Shown here: positions 17,903 to 26,797 of the stretch, in pieces
Position numbering within the stretch: the first letter of the stretch is position 1
Layout of the letters: each line of letters starts with the position of its first letter
Assembly: GCA_964252015.1 (NCBI GenBank)
Contig: CAXULW010000011.1
Coordinates: forward strand, 53,479-117,478
Direction: 5' to 3'
From: CAXSBR01 sp964252015
GTDB taxonomy: Bacteria; Actinomycetota; Actinomycetes; Mycobacteriales; Jatrophihabitantaceae
DNA: 64,000 bases
The notes under the pieces: generated by a model
Databases searched by the model: none
Told to the model about the DNA's origin: nothing
Seen by the model: only the letters and a program-made list of their open reading frames with translations
Made by a program: the position numbers and the translations under genes

Positions 17903-18625
17903 TTGACCGAGTTGCCGGGCAGTATCGAGCTGGCGTGGGGGTTGCGCGAGTCCGCGACGCGAGGCCCGAAACGCGGGCTCACCCTCGATCGGATCGTCCA
18001 AGCCGGCATCAAAATCGCGTTCACCGAAGGGCTGTCCGGGTTGTCGATGGGTCGCGTGGCCCGCGAGGTGGGCGTGGCAACGATGTCGTTGTACCGCTAC
18101 GTCTCGGCCAAGAACGAGCTACTGACCCTGATGGTCGACACCGCCCTCGGTTCGCCTCCCGCGGTGCGCCCGGATGAGGACTGGCGCGCCGGTCTGACCC
18201 GGTGGGCTGAGGGCATTCGCGCGTCCTACGCACGGGCGCCGTGGGCGTTGCGGGTACCGATCAGCGCGCCGCCGCTGGGTCCGAACAATGTCGCCTGGCT
18301 CGAAAACGCCCTGGCTAGCCTGGCTCGCACACCCTTGTCGGAGAACCAGAAACTGTCCTGCGTGCTGCTGCTGAGCGGCCACGTCCGCAACGACGCCACG
18401 CTCAACGCCGATTTTGCCGCCGTGGCCGGCACGCAGCCGATCATGCCTACCTACGGGGCAATGCTATCCAAGCTCCTCGCTCCCAACGACCCCGACCGGT
18501 TTCCAGCATTGCGGCGCGCGATCGCCACTGGAGCCCTCGACGACGACGACGAACCGGACGTCGAGTTCTACTTCGGGCTCGAGCGCATCCTGGACGGCAT
18601 CTCCGAGCTGATCGATCGCTGCTGA
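17903..18625 (+). CDS. TetR family transcriptional regulator
   Basis: 240 residues from TTG 17903, which has AGGAGG (17893-17898) just upstream. The HTH is LTLDRIVQAGIKIAFTEGLSGLSMGRVAREVGVATMSLYRYVSAKNELL, and the C-terminal part resembles the TetR_C_11 type (MVDTALGSPPA... WRAGLTRWAEGIRASYARAPWAL). It is divergent from the DrrAB-like pair and almost certainly its repressor. The frame extends back to 17810 through the operator, which argues against the longer form. Confidence 0.88.
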   Translation: MTELPGSIELAWGLRESATRGPKRGLTLDRIVQAGIKIAFTEGLSGLSMGRVAREVGVATMSLYRYVSAKNELLTLMVDTALGSPPAVRPDEDWRAGLTRWAEGIRASYARAPWALRVPISAPPLGPNNVAWLENALASLARTPLSENQKLSCVLLLSGHVRNDATLNADFAAVAGTQPIMPTYGAMLSKLLAPNDPDRFPALRRAIATGALDDDDEPDVEFYFGLERILDGISELIDRC

Positions 18626-18685
18626 CGTGGCCCGGGGGACACCGGCAACGGTCGACCCACCTCGGACGGGTGAGAACATCGCACC

Positions 18686-19471
18686 GTGTCCGACGATCCG
18701 TGGGCCGCTCTGGCCGACCCGTTCGTCGAGGGCGCCTACGCGACCGTCAAGGGTCAGGTGCGCACCTTCGTCATGCACCAGCAGCTGTTGACCCATCTGC
18801 CCGGTCCGCCCGCGGGGGTCCTCGATGTCGGGGGCGGGGCCGCGCACCAATCCCTGCCGCTCGCGCGACTGGGTTACCACGTCACCGTCCTCGATTCCTC
18901 ACCGGCGATGCTGGCCAAGGCCGCACAACGGTTGCGCGCGGAGCCCGCGGCCGTGCGCCGCCGGGTGCGGCTCATCGAAGCCTCGGGTGAGGATGCCGAG
19001 GCGGCCACGGCCGGTGAGCTGTTCTCCGCCGTGCTGTGCCACGGCGTGCTGATGTATCTCGAGCAACCCGAGACCATGGTCAGCGTGCTGTGCCGGTGTG
19101 CGGCTCCCGGCGGCGTGCTGTCGATCCTGGCGTTGAACGCGGCCACCATGGCGGTCCGACCGGCACTCGAGCGGCGGTGGACCGACGCGTTGACGGCGTT
19201 CGACGCCACCGGCGAACGCGGCGTGCTCGGCGCTGAGACCCGCGCCGACACCGTCGAGCACCTGTCGACGCTGCTGCGGCGCAGCGATGTCACCACCGAG
19301 GCGTGGTACGGGGTGTGGCTGTTCAGCGATTGGCTGGACCTGCCGCTCGCGACCACGGACGTCGCCGCGGTCGCCGACGTCGAACTGCAGGCCGGCCGCC
19401 GCGATCCGTACCGACAGCTCAGTCGCGTCTTCCACCTGGTCGGACGCCGTGCCGCCGCGGAGGCGACGTGA
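18686..19471 (+). CDS. Class I SAM-dependent methyltransferase
   Basis: 261 residues. Motif I is VLDVGGGAAHQSLPLARLGYHVTVLDSS (about 45-72), followed by AVLCHGVLMYLEQPETMVSVLCRCAAPGGVLSIL for motifs II-III. It resembles the SmtA/CmoA-like branch. GTG start at 18686, with GAACAT 6 nt upstream as a possible -10. It is 60 nt downstream of the TetR gene and may be co-transcribed. Substrate unknown. Confidence 0.85.
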   Translation: MSDDPWAALADPFVEGAYATVKGQVRTFVMHQQLLTHLPGPPAGVLDVGGGAAHQSLPLARLGYHVTVLDSSPAMLAKAAQRLRAEPAAVRRRVRLIEASGEDAEAATAGELFSAVLCHGVLMYLEQPETMVSVLCRCAAPGGVLSILALNAATMAVRPALERRWTDALTAFDATGERGVLGAETRADTVEHLSTLLRRSDVTTEAWYGVWLFSDWLDLPLATTDVAAVADVELQAGRRDPYRQLSRVFHLVGRRAAAEAT

Positions 19472-19497
19472 CCGGTTGATCGATCCCGCGGTCTGCG

Positions 19498-22209
19498 TTA
19501 CGAGGCCGGGTAATCCTGAGCGTGGCGGGAACCGTGGACGTGGGCCCGGGCCGGGAAGCGGGCCAGGTCGAGCAATTGCCCACCGTCACGCGGCGATGGA
19601 CGGCGGTCGAGGCGGGCGCGCAGCAGATCGATCGCGACGTCGTGACGGCGCGCGGTGACGGCCGCGAACAGCAGCGTCTCCTCCACCACCTCGCGCTGCG
19701 CGGCGCTGCCGCCGAGCGAGGCCACTCCGGTCAGCGCCAACAGCCGATCGGTGGCCAGGCCGGCGTTGCCGTCGACCAACGCCGTCAACGCCCCGGCCAG
19801 TTCGGCGATCGTGGTGTGGAACGCGGGGTGCGGGTGCCCGAGCGCCTTGTCCCTGAGCCGGAGCAAGCCGACCCGATCGTCGGCCACGGCCAAGGCCACC
19901 GCGGCGTGCAGGGCGATGAACGGGGTCGGCGGGTCGTAGAGGAGTTCGGGCGGGACGGTGCTCAGCAGCTCGCCTACCGTCGGCCACTCCCAGAACCCCA
20001 GCGCGTGCCCGCGCCAGAGCAGTGAGGCCGAGTCGACCAGGGCGCGAACGCCGGTCACCCGAGGCGGCGCGAGCTGGGCGGTGTAGCGCACCATCGCCGC
20101 CCGGGCGTCGCCGATGGCCAGTTCGTGCAGCGCGGCGTGCCAGGAGAAATGGGCGCGTTGGGACGTCGTCGGGCCGCGCGCGGTGATCCAGCCGTCGAGC
20201 CAGGCCAGCCCGGCAGCGTGGTCGCCGGTCTCGTAGTGCACGTGGGTGCGCGCGTGGGCCGCATGCGCCGAAGCGGGCTCGGCGGTCAGGGAGGAGGTCG
20301 CCAGGTCCATCGCCTCGTCCCAGCGCTGCTGCTCCTGACGGATGAACGCCAGCAGCCCGCGGTACCACCAGTCGTCGCCGTAGGCAGGCGCCAGTCCCTC
20401 GACCAGCGCCCACGCCTCCTGGGGAACCTCGGTGGCTCCTCCGAACGCGATCGTCGGTACGGCCACGCTGACGGCCAGGGCGTCCTCGGGGTAGGCCTGG
20501 ATGTGCGCGATCAGGGCGCTGGCCGAGCGGGGACCCGGGCGCTGGATGCGGTCGGCGACGACCCGGATGAACTGCTGCTCGCGCTCGTCTGCGGTGTGGG
20601 ACAACCGCAATGCCGCATCGATGGAGCCGGCCACGTCGACGCCCGGCGCGCCCCATTCGTGACCGAGCAGGGCCAGCGCGGCGTGGCCGAGGGCGAAGGC
20701 CGGGTCGGCCGTCACCGCGTCCGCCATGAGCGCCGGCGCGCCGGTCTGGACGCGCAGGATCCGCGCCAGCGCGGTGTCGTACAGCCCGGCGGCTTCGTGC
20801 GACGCGCTCAGGGGCAGGCCGTAGACATCGCGCGGGCGCCGCGGGGGCTTGACCGCGGGCAGGTCGGCGATGATCGCCTCGGCCAGACCCGTGGCCTGGA
20901 CCCGGATCTCCGGGACCGCGGTGGATTCCCACAATTGCCCGCGGCGCATCGGCCCGAGCGTCCAGATCCGGGTGGGGTGCCGGTCAGCGCCGAGCACCCG
21001 GCCGTGGCGGTCAGTGGCCAGTCCGATGTTGTGAGGTCCGGGGTGGATGGCGCCGGACAGCAACAGGTTGAGCACCAGGGGGTCGGGGTCGCTGCGCACG
21101 TCCGAGCGGGGTCCGGTGCAGTTCACCACCGCCGCCACCTCGAGCACCGTCGCGTCGGTCAAGGTGACGCGGACGCCGTCGCCGGTGTCCTGACATCGCG
21201 CCACTTCGCCGACGTGGTTGACCAGCTGGCGCTGCCGATGGCGCTCGGCCAGCCCGAGACCCATCGCCGGCTCGACCCGATGCCGGGCCCGATCCCAGCG
21301 ACGCGCGCCGAAGGCGAGGAAGCGCTGCTGTTCCTGCTCGTCGAGCCGGCTCCACAGCACGCTGGTGATCGGACGCAGGGAGTCGATGGCCGCCCGCCAG
21401 TCACCGCCGCCGGACGCGGTGGCCCGCAGGTGCGCGAAGACGAGGCGGCGAAGCTGCGGCCACGTCATCGGGCCGGTCGGGATGGCCGGTGCGGGCACCG
21501 GCGCGGCGGGAACGGACAGGTGGGCCAACGGCAGCAGGCCATGGCGGGAGACGGTGTGCAGCACGCGGTGGCCGTCGCCGAGGACGTGCGCCACGTCGGC
21601 CATGGTCAGACCCGAACCGACCAGCAGCACCGGTCGGCTGGCCGGGATGTCGCGCAGCGCGCGGGGAGCCCAGGGATCGGCCACGAAATGGGCGGAACGC
21701 ACGAGTTCGGCCGGCGCCCAGGCCGTGGACGGAGCGCCGTTGCCGGTGGCCAGGACGGCGGCGTCGACCTGGCGACCGCGGGCGGAGTCCAGGCTCATCC
21801 GCAGCCGGCGGCCGTGCCCGGTGAGAGAGGTGACCCGTCCGGTGGCGAACTCCAGGTGGACCTCGGGGTGGGCGGCGACGGTGTCGAGCAGCGTCTCGTG
21901 CAGGTAGCGGCCGTAGTCGCAGCGGGCGGAGAACGTGCCGGCGTGGGCCGACGGATCCGTGTGGGTGACCAGCCACTGAACGAAGTGGGTCGGGTCCTCG
22001 GGCCAGACGCTCATCCGTCCGGCCGGCACGTTGAGCCGGTGGCGGCGGTCAGAGGTCGAGTAGGCGATGCCTCGTCCGACGGGAGCGTCGTCGATCAGGA
22101 CCACGTCGATTCGTCGGTCGGCGCGCCCGGCCGTCGCCGCCAGGTGGATGGCGGTCAGGGTGCCACTGGCGCCCGCACCGACGACGGCAACGACGCTCGC
22201 TGCGGTCAT
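19498..22209 (-). CDS. FAD/NAD(P)-binding oxidoreductase fused to a TTC38-like TPR domain
   Basis: 903 residues from ATG 22209 (a TTG at 22257 in frame is an alternative). Residues about 5-440 are an FAD/NAD(P)-binding domain: VAVVGAGASGTLTAIHLA, DDAPVGRGIAYSTSDRRHRLNVPAGRMSVWPEDP, PVLLVGSGLTMADVAHVL and AAVVNCTGP. From about 490 a different, helical domain begins (ASHEAAGLYDTALARILRVQTGAPALMADAVTADPAFALGHAALALLGHEWGA), typical of TTC38-like tetratricopeptide proteins, and runs to the end. Both halves are normally separate proteins. Located just beyond the organosulfur operon on the same strand. Confidence 0.82.
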   Translation of the reverse strand: MTAASVVAVVGAGASGTLTAIHLAATAGRADRRIDVVLIDDAPVGRGIAYSTSDRRHRLNVPAGRMSVWPEDPTHFVQWLVTHTDPSAHAGTFSARCDYGRYLHETLLDTVAAHPEVHLEFATGRVTSLTGHGRRLRMSLDSARGRQVDAAVLATGNGAPSTAWAPAELVRSAHFVADPWAPRALRDIPASRPVLLVGSGLTMADVAHVLGDGHRVLHTVSRHGLLPLAHLSVPAAPVPAPAIPTGPMTWPQLRRLVFAHLRATASGGGDWRAAIDSLRPITSVLWSRLDEQEQQRFLAFGARRWDRARHRVEPAMGLGLAERHRQRQLVNHVGEVARCQDTGDGVRVTLTDATVLEVAAVVNCTGPRSDVRSDPDPLVLNLLLSGAIHPGPHNIGLATDRHGRVLGADRHPTRIWTLGPMRRGQLWESTAVPEIRVQATGLAEAIIADLPAVKPPRRPRDVYGLPLSASHEAAGLYDTALARILRVQTGAPALMADAVTADPAFALGHAALALLGHEWGAPGVDVAGSIDAALRLSHTADEREQQFIRVVADRIQRPGPRSASALIAHIQAYPEDALAVSVAVPTIAFGGATEVPQEAWALVEGLAPAYGDDWWYRGLLAFIRQEQQRWDEAMDLATSSLTAEPASAHAAHARTHVHYETGDHAAGLAWLDGWITARGPTTSQRAHFSWHAALHELAIGDARAAMVRYTAQLAPPRVTGVRALVDSASLLWRGHALGFWEWPTVGELLSTVPPELLYDPPTPFIALHAAVALAVADDRVGLLRLRDKALGHPHPAFHTTIAELAGALTALVDGNAGLATDRLLALTGVASLGGSAAQREVVEETLLFAAVTARRHDVAIDLLRARLDRRPSPRDGGQLLDLARFPARAHVHGSRHAQDYPAS

Positions 22210-22261
22210 GGCCGACACCAACCCTGTTCGCTGCGACAAACCATTGCTGACCCCCAAGTTA

Positions 22262-22278
22262 GTCTACCGAACCAGTAG
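22262..22278 (-). promoter_or_regulatory. GGTAGAC-containing motif upstream of the FAD/TPR fusion gene
   Basis: On the minus strand CTAC-N7-GTAG followed by AC lies just before the fusion gene. The 16-mer TACTGGTTCGGTAGAC matches 12 of 16 bases of the element at the leader-peptide promoter (36403-36418). It may be a shared operator for the island. Weak evidence on its own. Confidence 0.35.
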
Positions 22279-22382
22279 GAAAGGAACCTTAGGTGGGATG
22301 CTGAAGGGCGTCAAAGCCGGCGCCTGACGATGCCGATCCTGTCATTCAACGTGGCGCAATCACCGATTGGGTAACGGCGACG

Positions 22383-22871
22383 TCACACTTCCAAGCGGCG
22401 GAACTCGCTGCCGTGGAACACCAACGGGCGGATGTCGTAGTCGGCGTCCAGGTTGTGCACGGCCAGCACCACGATGTCGTGGTCACCGGCGTGGACCTGC
22501 TGGTAGATGCTGGTGTCGAGCCAACCGCTGGCGCCGTCCAGAAGCACGGCGCCGTCCGTCGTGGCCCGCCAGTCCAGGCCGGCGAACCGCTCGCGTCCAC
22601 GCGACCCGAGTTGCCGTCCGGCGTGGCCCTGCTCGGCCGACAGGATGCTCACGCCGAGGCGGGGCACGTCCCGCAGGACCGCCCACGTCCGCGACGCGTG
22701 TGCGACGCAGATCGAGACCAGCGGCGGCTCCATCGAGACCGACGTGAACGAGCTGGCCGCGATCCCGATCGGGGCGCCGTCGACCAACGCCGCGACCGCG
22801 GTGACGCCGGAGGGAAAGGCGCCGAAGACCCGCCGCAGTTGGGCGGGGTCTATCACTTGGGTTGTCGTCAT
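22383..22871 (-). CDS. Flavin reductase-like (FMN-binding) protein
   Basis: 162 residues of the flavin_reduct family: LRRVFGAFPSGVTAVAALVDGAPIGIAASSFTSVSMEPPLVSICV, then RFAGLDWRATTDGAVLLDGASGWLDTSIYQQVHAGDHDIVVLAVH. These enzymes reduce FMN or FAD with NAD(P)H to feed two-component monooxygenases. That fits the neighbouring luciferase-like monooxygenases. GGAGG lies 9 nt before the ATG at 22871, which also overlaps the upstream remnant by ATGA. Last gene of the long coupled operon. Confidence 0.88.
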   Translation of the reverse strand: MTTTQVIDPAQLRRVFGAFPSGVTAVAALVDGAPIGIAASSFTSVSMEPPLVSICVAHASRTWAVLRDVPRLGVSILSAEQGHAGRQLGSRGRERFAGLDWRATTDGAVLLDGASGWLDTSIYQQVHAGDHDIVVLAVHNLDADYDIRPLVFHGSEFRRLEV

Positions 22872-23110
22872 ATCGAGCGCCTCCGTGATCCGAACCCGGG
22901 TAGTTGGCGGCGCGCGACGTCCAGCCACGCGGTGAGGGTGGGGGAGTGGGCGGCCAGCGACCCGGCGCCGAAGCGATCGAGGAAGAGTCTGAACAGGCCG
23001 GTGTAGCTGGCCTTGTAGGTGGGACTGGCCACCACGACCAGCTCGGCCTGGGCGGCGTCGTATGTGCGCGACTTCGGCCTGGGGTTTCCCAGCACGGCAA
23101 CGACGCTCAT
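22868..23110 (-). pseudogene. Collapsed NADPH-dependent FMN reductase (SsuE-like) remnant
   Basis: 80 residues, whereas the family has about 180. It starts MSVVAVLGNPRPKSRTYDA, the SsuE/MsuE N-terminus. It then jumps directly to AELVVVASPTYKASYTGLFRLFLDRFG, which normally lies some 50 residues later, and the C-terminal third is missing or replaced. So at least one internal deletion removed most of the FMN site. Both ends keep ATGA overlaps with the flanking genes, so translation coupling is preserved. It could be a pseudogene kept as a coupling spacer. Confidence 0.7.
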
Positions 23111-24201
23111 CCGGCCGGCGTCCAGCCCAGCGCGGGCGCGACCGTGCGCATCAGGTCATCGAGCAACCTGACGTTGTCAGCCAGGCCGAAGGCCGGCGGC
23201 AGGAACAGGACCACCTCGTCCGCGGCGGAAAGTCCGGGATCGGCCAGGACGGCGGCGGCCACCGCGTCCGGTTCGCCGTGGTAGACGGGGCTCATGACGA
23301 TGCCGGGCGGCAGCTCAGCCGAGAGCGTGGGCGCCAGCGCGCCGGACGGGCGGGAGGCGGCCGGACCATGGGTTCGTCGTTCCAGGTCGTAGGCGGCGTA
23401 GCTCTCGCGTAACTGCGGCGTCGTGCCCGGCAGGATCGAGGCGGCCACCGCGACCGGTGGCGCCGGCGTGCCGTGAGCGTCGGTCCAGGCGGCCCGGTAG
23501 GCACCGATCAGCCGGGCCTGATGGTCGGGAAACGATTCACCACCGGACACGTCGTGCAGGATCGTGCCGGTGATCAGGCGCAATCCCTGTCGCGCCGCGG
23601 TGACGGCCGAGGCGACGCTGCCCGAGCCGTACCAGATCCGCTCGCGCAGGCCCGGGCTGTGCGGCGTCACCTTGAGCTCGGTGCCGACGGGCGGGCCGCC
23701 GATCCCGCGCCGTTCGGTGACGACGTGGATGGTCTCGCCGGCCACACCGGCCAGAAACAGGGCCAGTCGCCGCTGGCCCTCGGTGCGGGCGTCGGTGTCG
23801 ACGCCGCCGAAGACCGCGTCCCAGACCTCGGTACCGCTGGACAGGGCCAGCTGAAGTCGCCCGCCGGACAGCAGGTCGGCCGTGCCCGCGGCCTCGGCCA
23901 GCAGGATCGGCTCCTGATACCGCGCCGGGATCACCGCGCTGCCGAGCATGATCCGCGACGTGTGCTGCGCCGCCGCGGCGAAGAACGGGATCGGCGAGGA
24001 CAGGTAGTTGTCGAAGTGCCGCTGATAGGCCCAGCCGGACTGATAGCCGAGCTCCTCGGCGGCCTGGAAGAGCTCGATGCCCTCGCGCAGGCCGCGGGCC
24101 GCCGCGCCGGTGGGGAAGGAGACCCGGGTGTTGAACCCCAGCCGCTTGCCCGGCCTCGGTACGTCCGTGGTGGCCGATTCACGACTGGCCAAGGTGGTCA
24201 T
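23107..24201 (-). CDS. LLM-class FMN-dependent monooxygenase (KPN_01858-like)
   Basis: 364 residues. LGFNTRVSFPTGAAARGLREGIELFQAAEELGYQSGWAYQRHFDNYLSSPIPFFAAAAQHTSRIMLGSAVIP and ADLLSGGRLQLALSSG are typical of luciferase-like monooxygenases. They resemble, from memory, the putative KPN_01858 family that travels with peptide-type ABC importers. It is ATGA-coupled to the double ATPase upstream and the FMN-reductase remnant downstream. Likely oxidises the imported compound using reduced FMN; substrate unknown. Confidence 0.85.
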   Translation of the reverse strand: MTTLASRESATTDVPRPGKRLGFNTRVSFPTGAAARGLREGIELFQAAEELGYQSGWAYQRHFDNYLSSPIPFFAAAAQHTSRIMLGSAVIPARYQEPILLAEAAGTADLLSGGRLQLALSSGTEVWDAVFGGVDTDARTEGQRRLALFLAGVAGETIHVVTERRGIGGPPVGTELKVTPHSPGLRERIWYGSGSVASAVTAARQGLRLITGTILHDVSGGESFPDHQARLIGAYRAAWTDAHGTPAPPVAVAASILPGTTPQLRESYAAYDLERRTHGPAASRPSGALAPTLSAELPPGIVMSPVYHGEPDAVAAAVLADPGLSAADEVVLFLPPAFGLADNVRLLDDLMRTVAPALGWTPAG

Positions 24202-25862
24202 GAGCGTTCTCCGGTCGTGCTGACCAGCGTGTTCTGCCCGGGCACCGCGTCGAGCAGCTCGCGGGTGTAGGCGTCGTGCGGGTTGGTGAAGACCTCGGCC
24301 ACCGGCCCGTGCTCGACCACCCGGCCCTGCCTCAGCACCGAGACGGTGTGCGCGATCTGCGCGACGACACCGAGATCGTGCGACACGAACAGATAGGTCA
24401 GCCCCAGCTGGGTCTGCAGGCCGGCCAGCAGCGCCAGGATCTGTTCCTGCACGGAGACGTCGAGGGCGGAGACGGGCTCGTCGAGCATCAGCAGATCCGG
24501 CTCCAGGGCCAGCGCCCGGGCGATCGCCACCCGCTGACGTTGCCCGCCGGAAAGCTCGGCCGGGAGCCGATCGAGGTAGGCCACGGGCAGGGCCACCTGA
24601 TCCAGCAGCTCCCGGGCCCGAGCGTGGCGGCTCCGGCGGTCACCGATCTTGAACGCGACCAGCGGTTCGGTCACCGATTGCTCGATGGTGAACTTCGGGT
24701 CCAGCGTGGCGAACGGGTCCTGGTGTACGAGCTGGGCCTTGCGCCGCAGTGGTCGCAGCTTGGCCCAGGACAGGCCGCCGATCTCGGTGCCGTCGAGCAC
24801 CACCGACCCGCTGGTCGCGGCTTCGAGGCCGAGAGCGATGCGCAGGGTCGTCGTCTTGCCACATCCGGACTCGCCGACCAGCGCGTGGGTTCGTCCGCGC
24901 GGCACCGTGACTGTGATGTCGTCGAGCGCGTTGAAGCCTCGTTGGCCGCGGCGCGGATCATGCGTGCCGAAGGTCTTGCTGACACCCGTGAGCGTCAGGA
25001 TCGGCTCGGGCGCAGCCTGCCCGCGCACGTCGAAGCGCGGCACGACCCGCCCGCCGTGGGCCAGTCCGGGCGCGGCGGCGATGAGTTGCTTCGTGTAGGC
25101 CTGCCGGGGGGCGACGAGGATGCGGTGCGGGTCGCCTTCCTCGACCTTGCGGCCGTCCTGCATCACCAGCACCCGGTCGGCCCGGTCGGCGGCGATGGCC
25201 AGGTCGTGGGTGATGATCAACAGCGAGATGCCCTGGTCGCGGACCAGGCCGCCGAGGTGATCCAGGATCCGCTTCTGCACCGTGACGTCCAGGGCGCTGG
25301 TGGGCTCGTCGGCGATGATCAGCTTGGGACGCCCGGCCAGCGCGATCGCGATGAGGACGCGCTGACGCAGCCCACCGGACAGCTCGTGCGGGTATTGCCG
25401 AACTCGCAGCTCGGCGTCGGTCACGCCGGCCTGGCCGAGGAACTCCAGCACCTCGGCGTCGGCCTGCGCGCCCTTCACCCCCCGCAACTCGACCACCTCG
25501 GCGACCTGGGCACCGATCCGTTTGGTCGGGTTCAGGCCCACCATCGGGTCCTGCGGGATCAGGCCGACGACCGAGCCGCGCAGCGAACGCAGCGTTCGCT
25601 CCTTGGCGCCGGCCGTCTCCACGCCGTCGACGAGGGCCGAACCGGCGGTGATGCGGCCGTTCGCCGGCAGCAGGCCGATGATGGCGTTCGCGGTCGTGGT
25701 CTTGCCGGAACCGGACTCGCCCACGATGGCCACGACCTCGCCGGAGTGGACGGTGAGGTCCAGCCCGATGACGGCCGGGCGCACCGTGCGGTGACGCAGG
25801 TAGCCGACGTCGAGCCCGCGGAGCTCGACGATGGCGGGCCGCTGAGCAGTGCTGGTGGTCAT
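24198..25862 (-). CDS. Peptide/nickel-type ABC importer, double ATPase (DppD-DppF fused)
   Basis: 554 residues containing two complete nucleotide-binding domains. The first has Walker A GESGSGKTT and LSGGLRQRVLIAIALAGRPKLIIADEPTSALD. The second has GESGCGKTT and LSGGQRQRVAIARALALEPDLLMLDEPVSALD. This equals DppD and DppF in one chain, common in GsiA-type importers. Both domains keep the oligopeptide-ABC C-terminal extension. ATG 25862 overlaps the permease stop by 4 nt. Confidence 0.93.
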   Translation of the reverse strand: MTTSTAQRPAIVELRGLDVGYLRHRTVRPAVIGLDLTVHSGEVVAIVGESGSGKTTTANAIIGLLPANGRITAGSALVDGVETAGAKERTLRSLRGSVVGLIPQDPMVGLNPTKRIGAQVAEVVELRGVKGAQADAEVLEFLGQAGVTDAELRVRQYPHELSGGLRQRVLIAIALAGRPKLIIADEPTSALDVTVQKRILDHLGGLVRDQGISLLIITHDLAIAADRADRVLVMQDGRKVEEGDPHRILVAPRQAYTKQLIAAAPGLAHGGRVVPRFDVRGQAAPEPILTLTGVSKTFGTHDPRRGQRGFNALDDITVTVPRGRTHALVGESGCGKTTTLRIALGLEAATSGSVVLDGTEIGGLSWAKLRPLRRKAQLVHQDPFATLDPKFTIEQSVTEPLVAFKIGDRRSRHARARELLDQVALPVAYLDRLPAELSGGQRQRVAIARALALEPDLLMLDEPVSALDVSVQEQILALLAGLQTQLGLTYLFVSHDLGVVAQIAHTVSVLRQGRVVEHGPVAEVFTNPHDAYTRELLDAVPGQNTLVSTTGERS

Positions 25863-26797
25863 CGTTCGAGCTCCTGCAGCGTCTTGGAGATGTGGTTGAG
25901 CGAGAACACGAGCACGGCCACGAACAAGCCGGGGAGCAGGCTCAACCACCAGGACGTCACCAGATAGTTACGGCCGTCCGAGATGAGCGTTCCCCACTCG
26001 GCCGCAGGCGGGGCGGCGCCGAAGCCCAGGAAGCTCAGCGAGGCGATCGCGATGATGGCCACCCCGGCGTCGAGAACCGCGAGCACGGCGACCGGACCCC
26101 AGGAGTTCGGGAGGATGTGGCGCACCAGCACACGCCGCTGGGACGCGCCGCCGGCCCGGGCGGCCTCGATGAACGGCAGCGTCTTCACCCGCAGCACCTC
26201 GGCTCGGGTCGTGCGGGCGAATCCCGGGACGATGCCGACGCCGACCGCGGCGGCGACCGGCAGGGTGCCGTAGCCGAGAGCGGTGACGATCGACAGCGCC
26301 AGCAGCAGGCCTGGGATCGCGAGCAGCACGTCGACGATGCGCATGAGCACCGCGTCGACGATGCCGCCGAAGAAGCCCGAGATCACCCCGAGGCCGAGGC
26401 CGGCGACCAGCGCGATGCCCAGGGCCAGCAGGGTCGCCTTGATCGTGAGCGCCGACCCGTACAACATCCGGGTCCACTGATCTCGGCCGTACTGATCGGT
26501 ACCGAACAGGTGGTGCACGCTGGGCGACAGCATCGCCGCCTGCGGATGAGTGACGTACGGCCCGGCTGAGGTGAACAGCCCGGGCCAGAACGCCGACACG
26601 ACCACGAACACGACGTACCCGGCGGCGATCAGGAACACCGGCTTGCGGGCCAGTTGGCCGAGACCGGCGCGCAGGTTGTCCCGCCGCCCACTGCCGCGTT
26701 CGACCGGTGCCTGGGTGGCCAGCTCGACTGCGTCAAGGGCGAGGGGGGCTACGCGTGGGGTGACGACGTCGGCGGCGACGTGACTGTCGATGCTCAT
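25859..26797 (-). CDS. ABC importer permease (DppC/OppC type)
   Basis: 312 residues with six membrane helices and the inner-membrane signature EAARAGGASQRRVLVRHILPNSWGPVAVLA (the EAA loop). N-terminal residues carry the OppC_N segment ending in HLFGTDQYGRDQWTRMLYGS. Partner of the DppB-like permease, with which it overlaps by ATGA. Confidence 0.93.
   Translation of the reverse strand: MSIDSHVAADVVTPRVAPLALDAVELATQAPVERGSGRRDNLRAGLGQLARKPVFLIAAGYVVFVVVSAFWPGLFTSAGPYVTHPQAAMLSPSVHHLFGTDQYGRDQWTRMLYGSALTIKATLLALGIALVAGLGLGVISGFFGGIVDAVLMRIVDVLLAIPGLLLALSIVTALGYGTLPVAAAVGVGIVPGFARTTRAEVLRVKTLPFIEAARAGGASQRRVLVRHILPNSWGPVAVLAVLDAGVAIIAIASLSFLGFGAAPPAAEWGTLISDGRNYLVTSWWLSLLPGLFVAVLVFSLNHISKTLQELER

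Noticed and set aside
20125..22278. 717-codon plus-strand open frame opposite the FAD/TPR fusion gene
   Set aside because: Composition is Arg/Gly/His/Gln-rich without domains, as expected of an antisense frame of a high-GC gene. The minus strand has clear FAD and TPR motifs.
24276..25967. 563-codon plus-strand frame opposite the double ATPase
   Set aside because: No recognisable motif, and it mirrors the Walker-containing minus-strand gene. A shadow frame.
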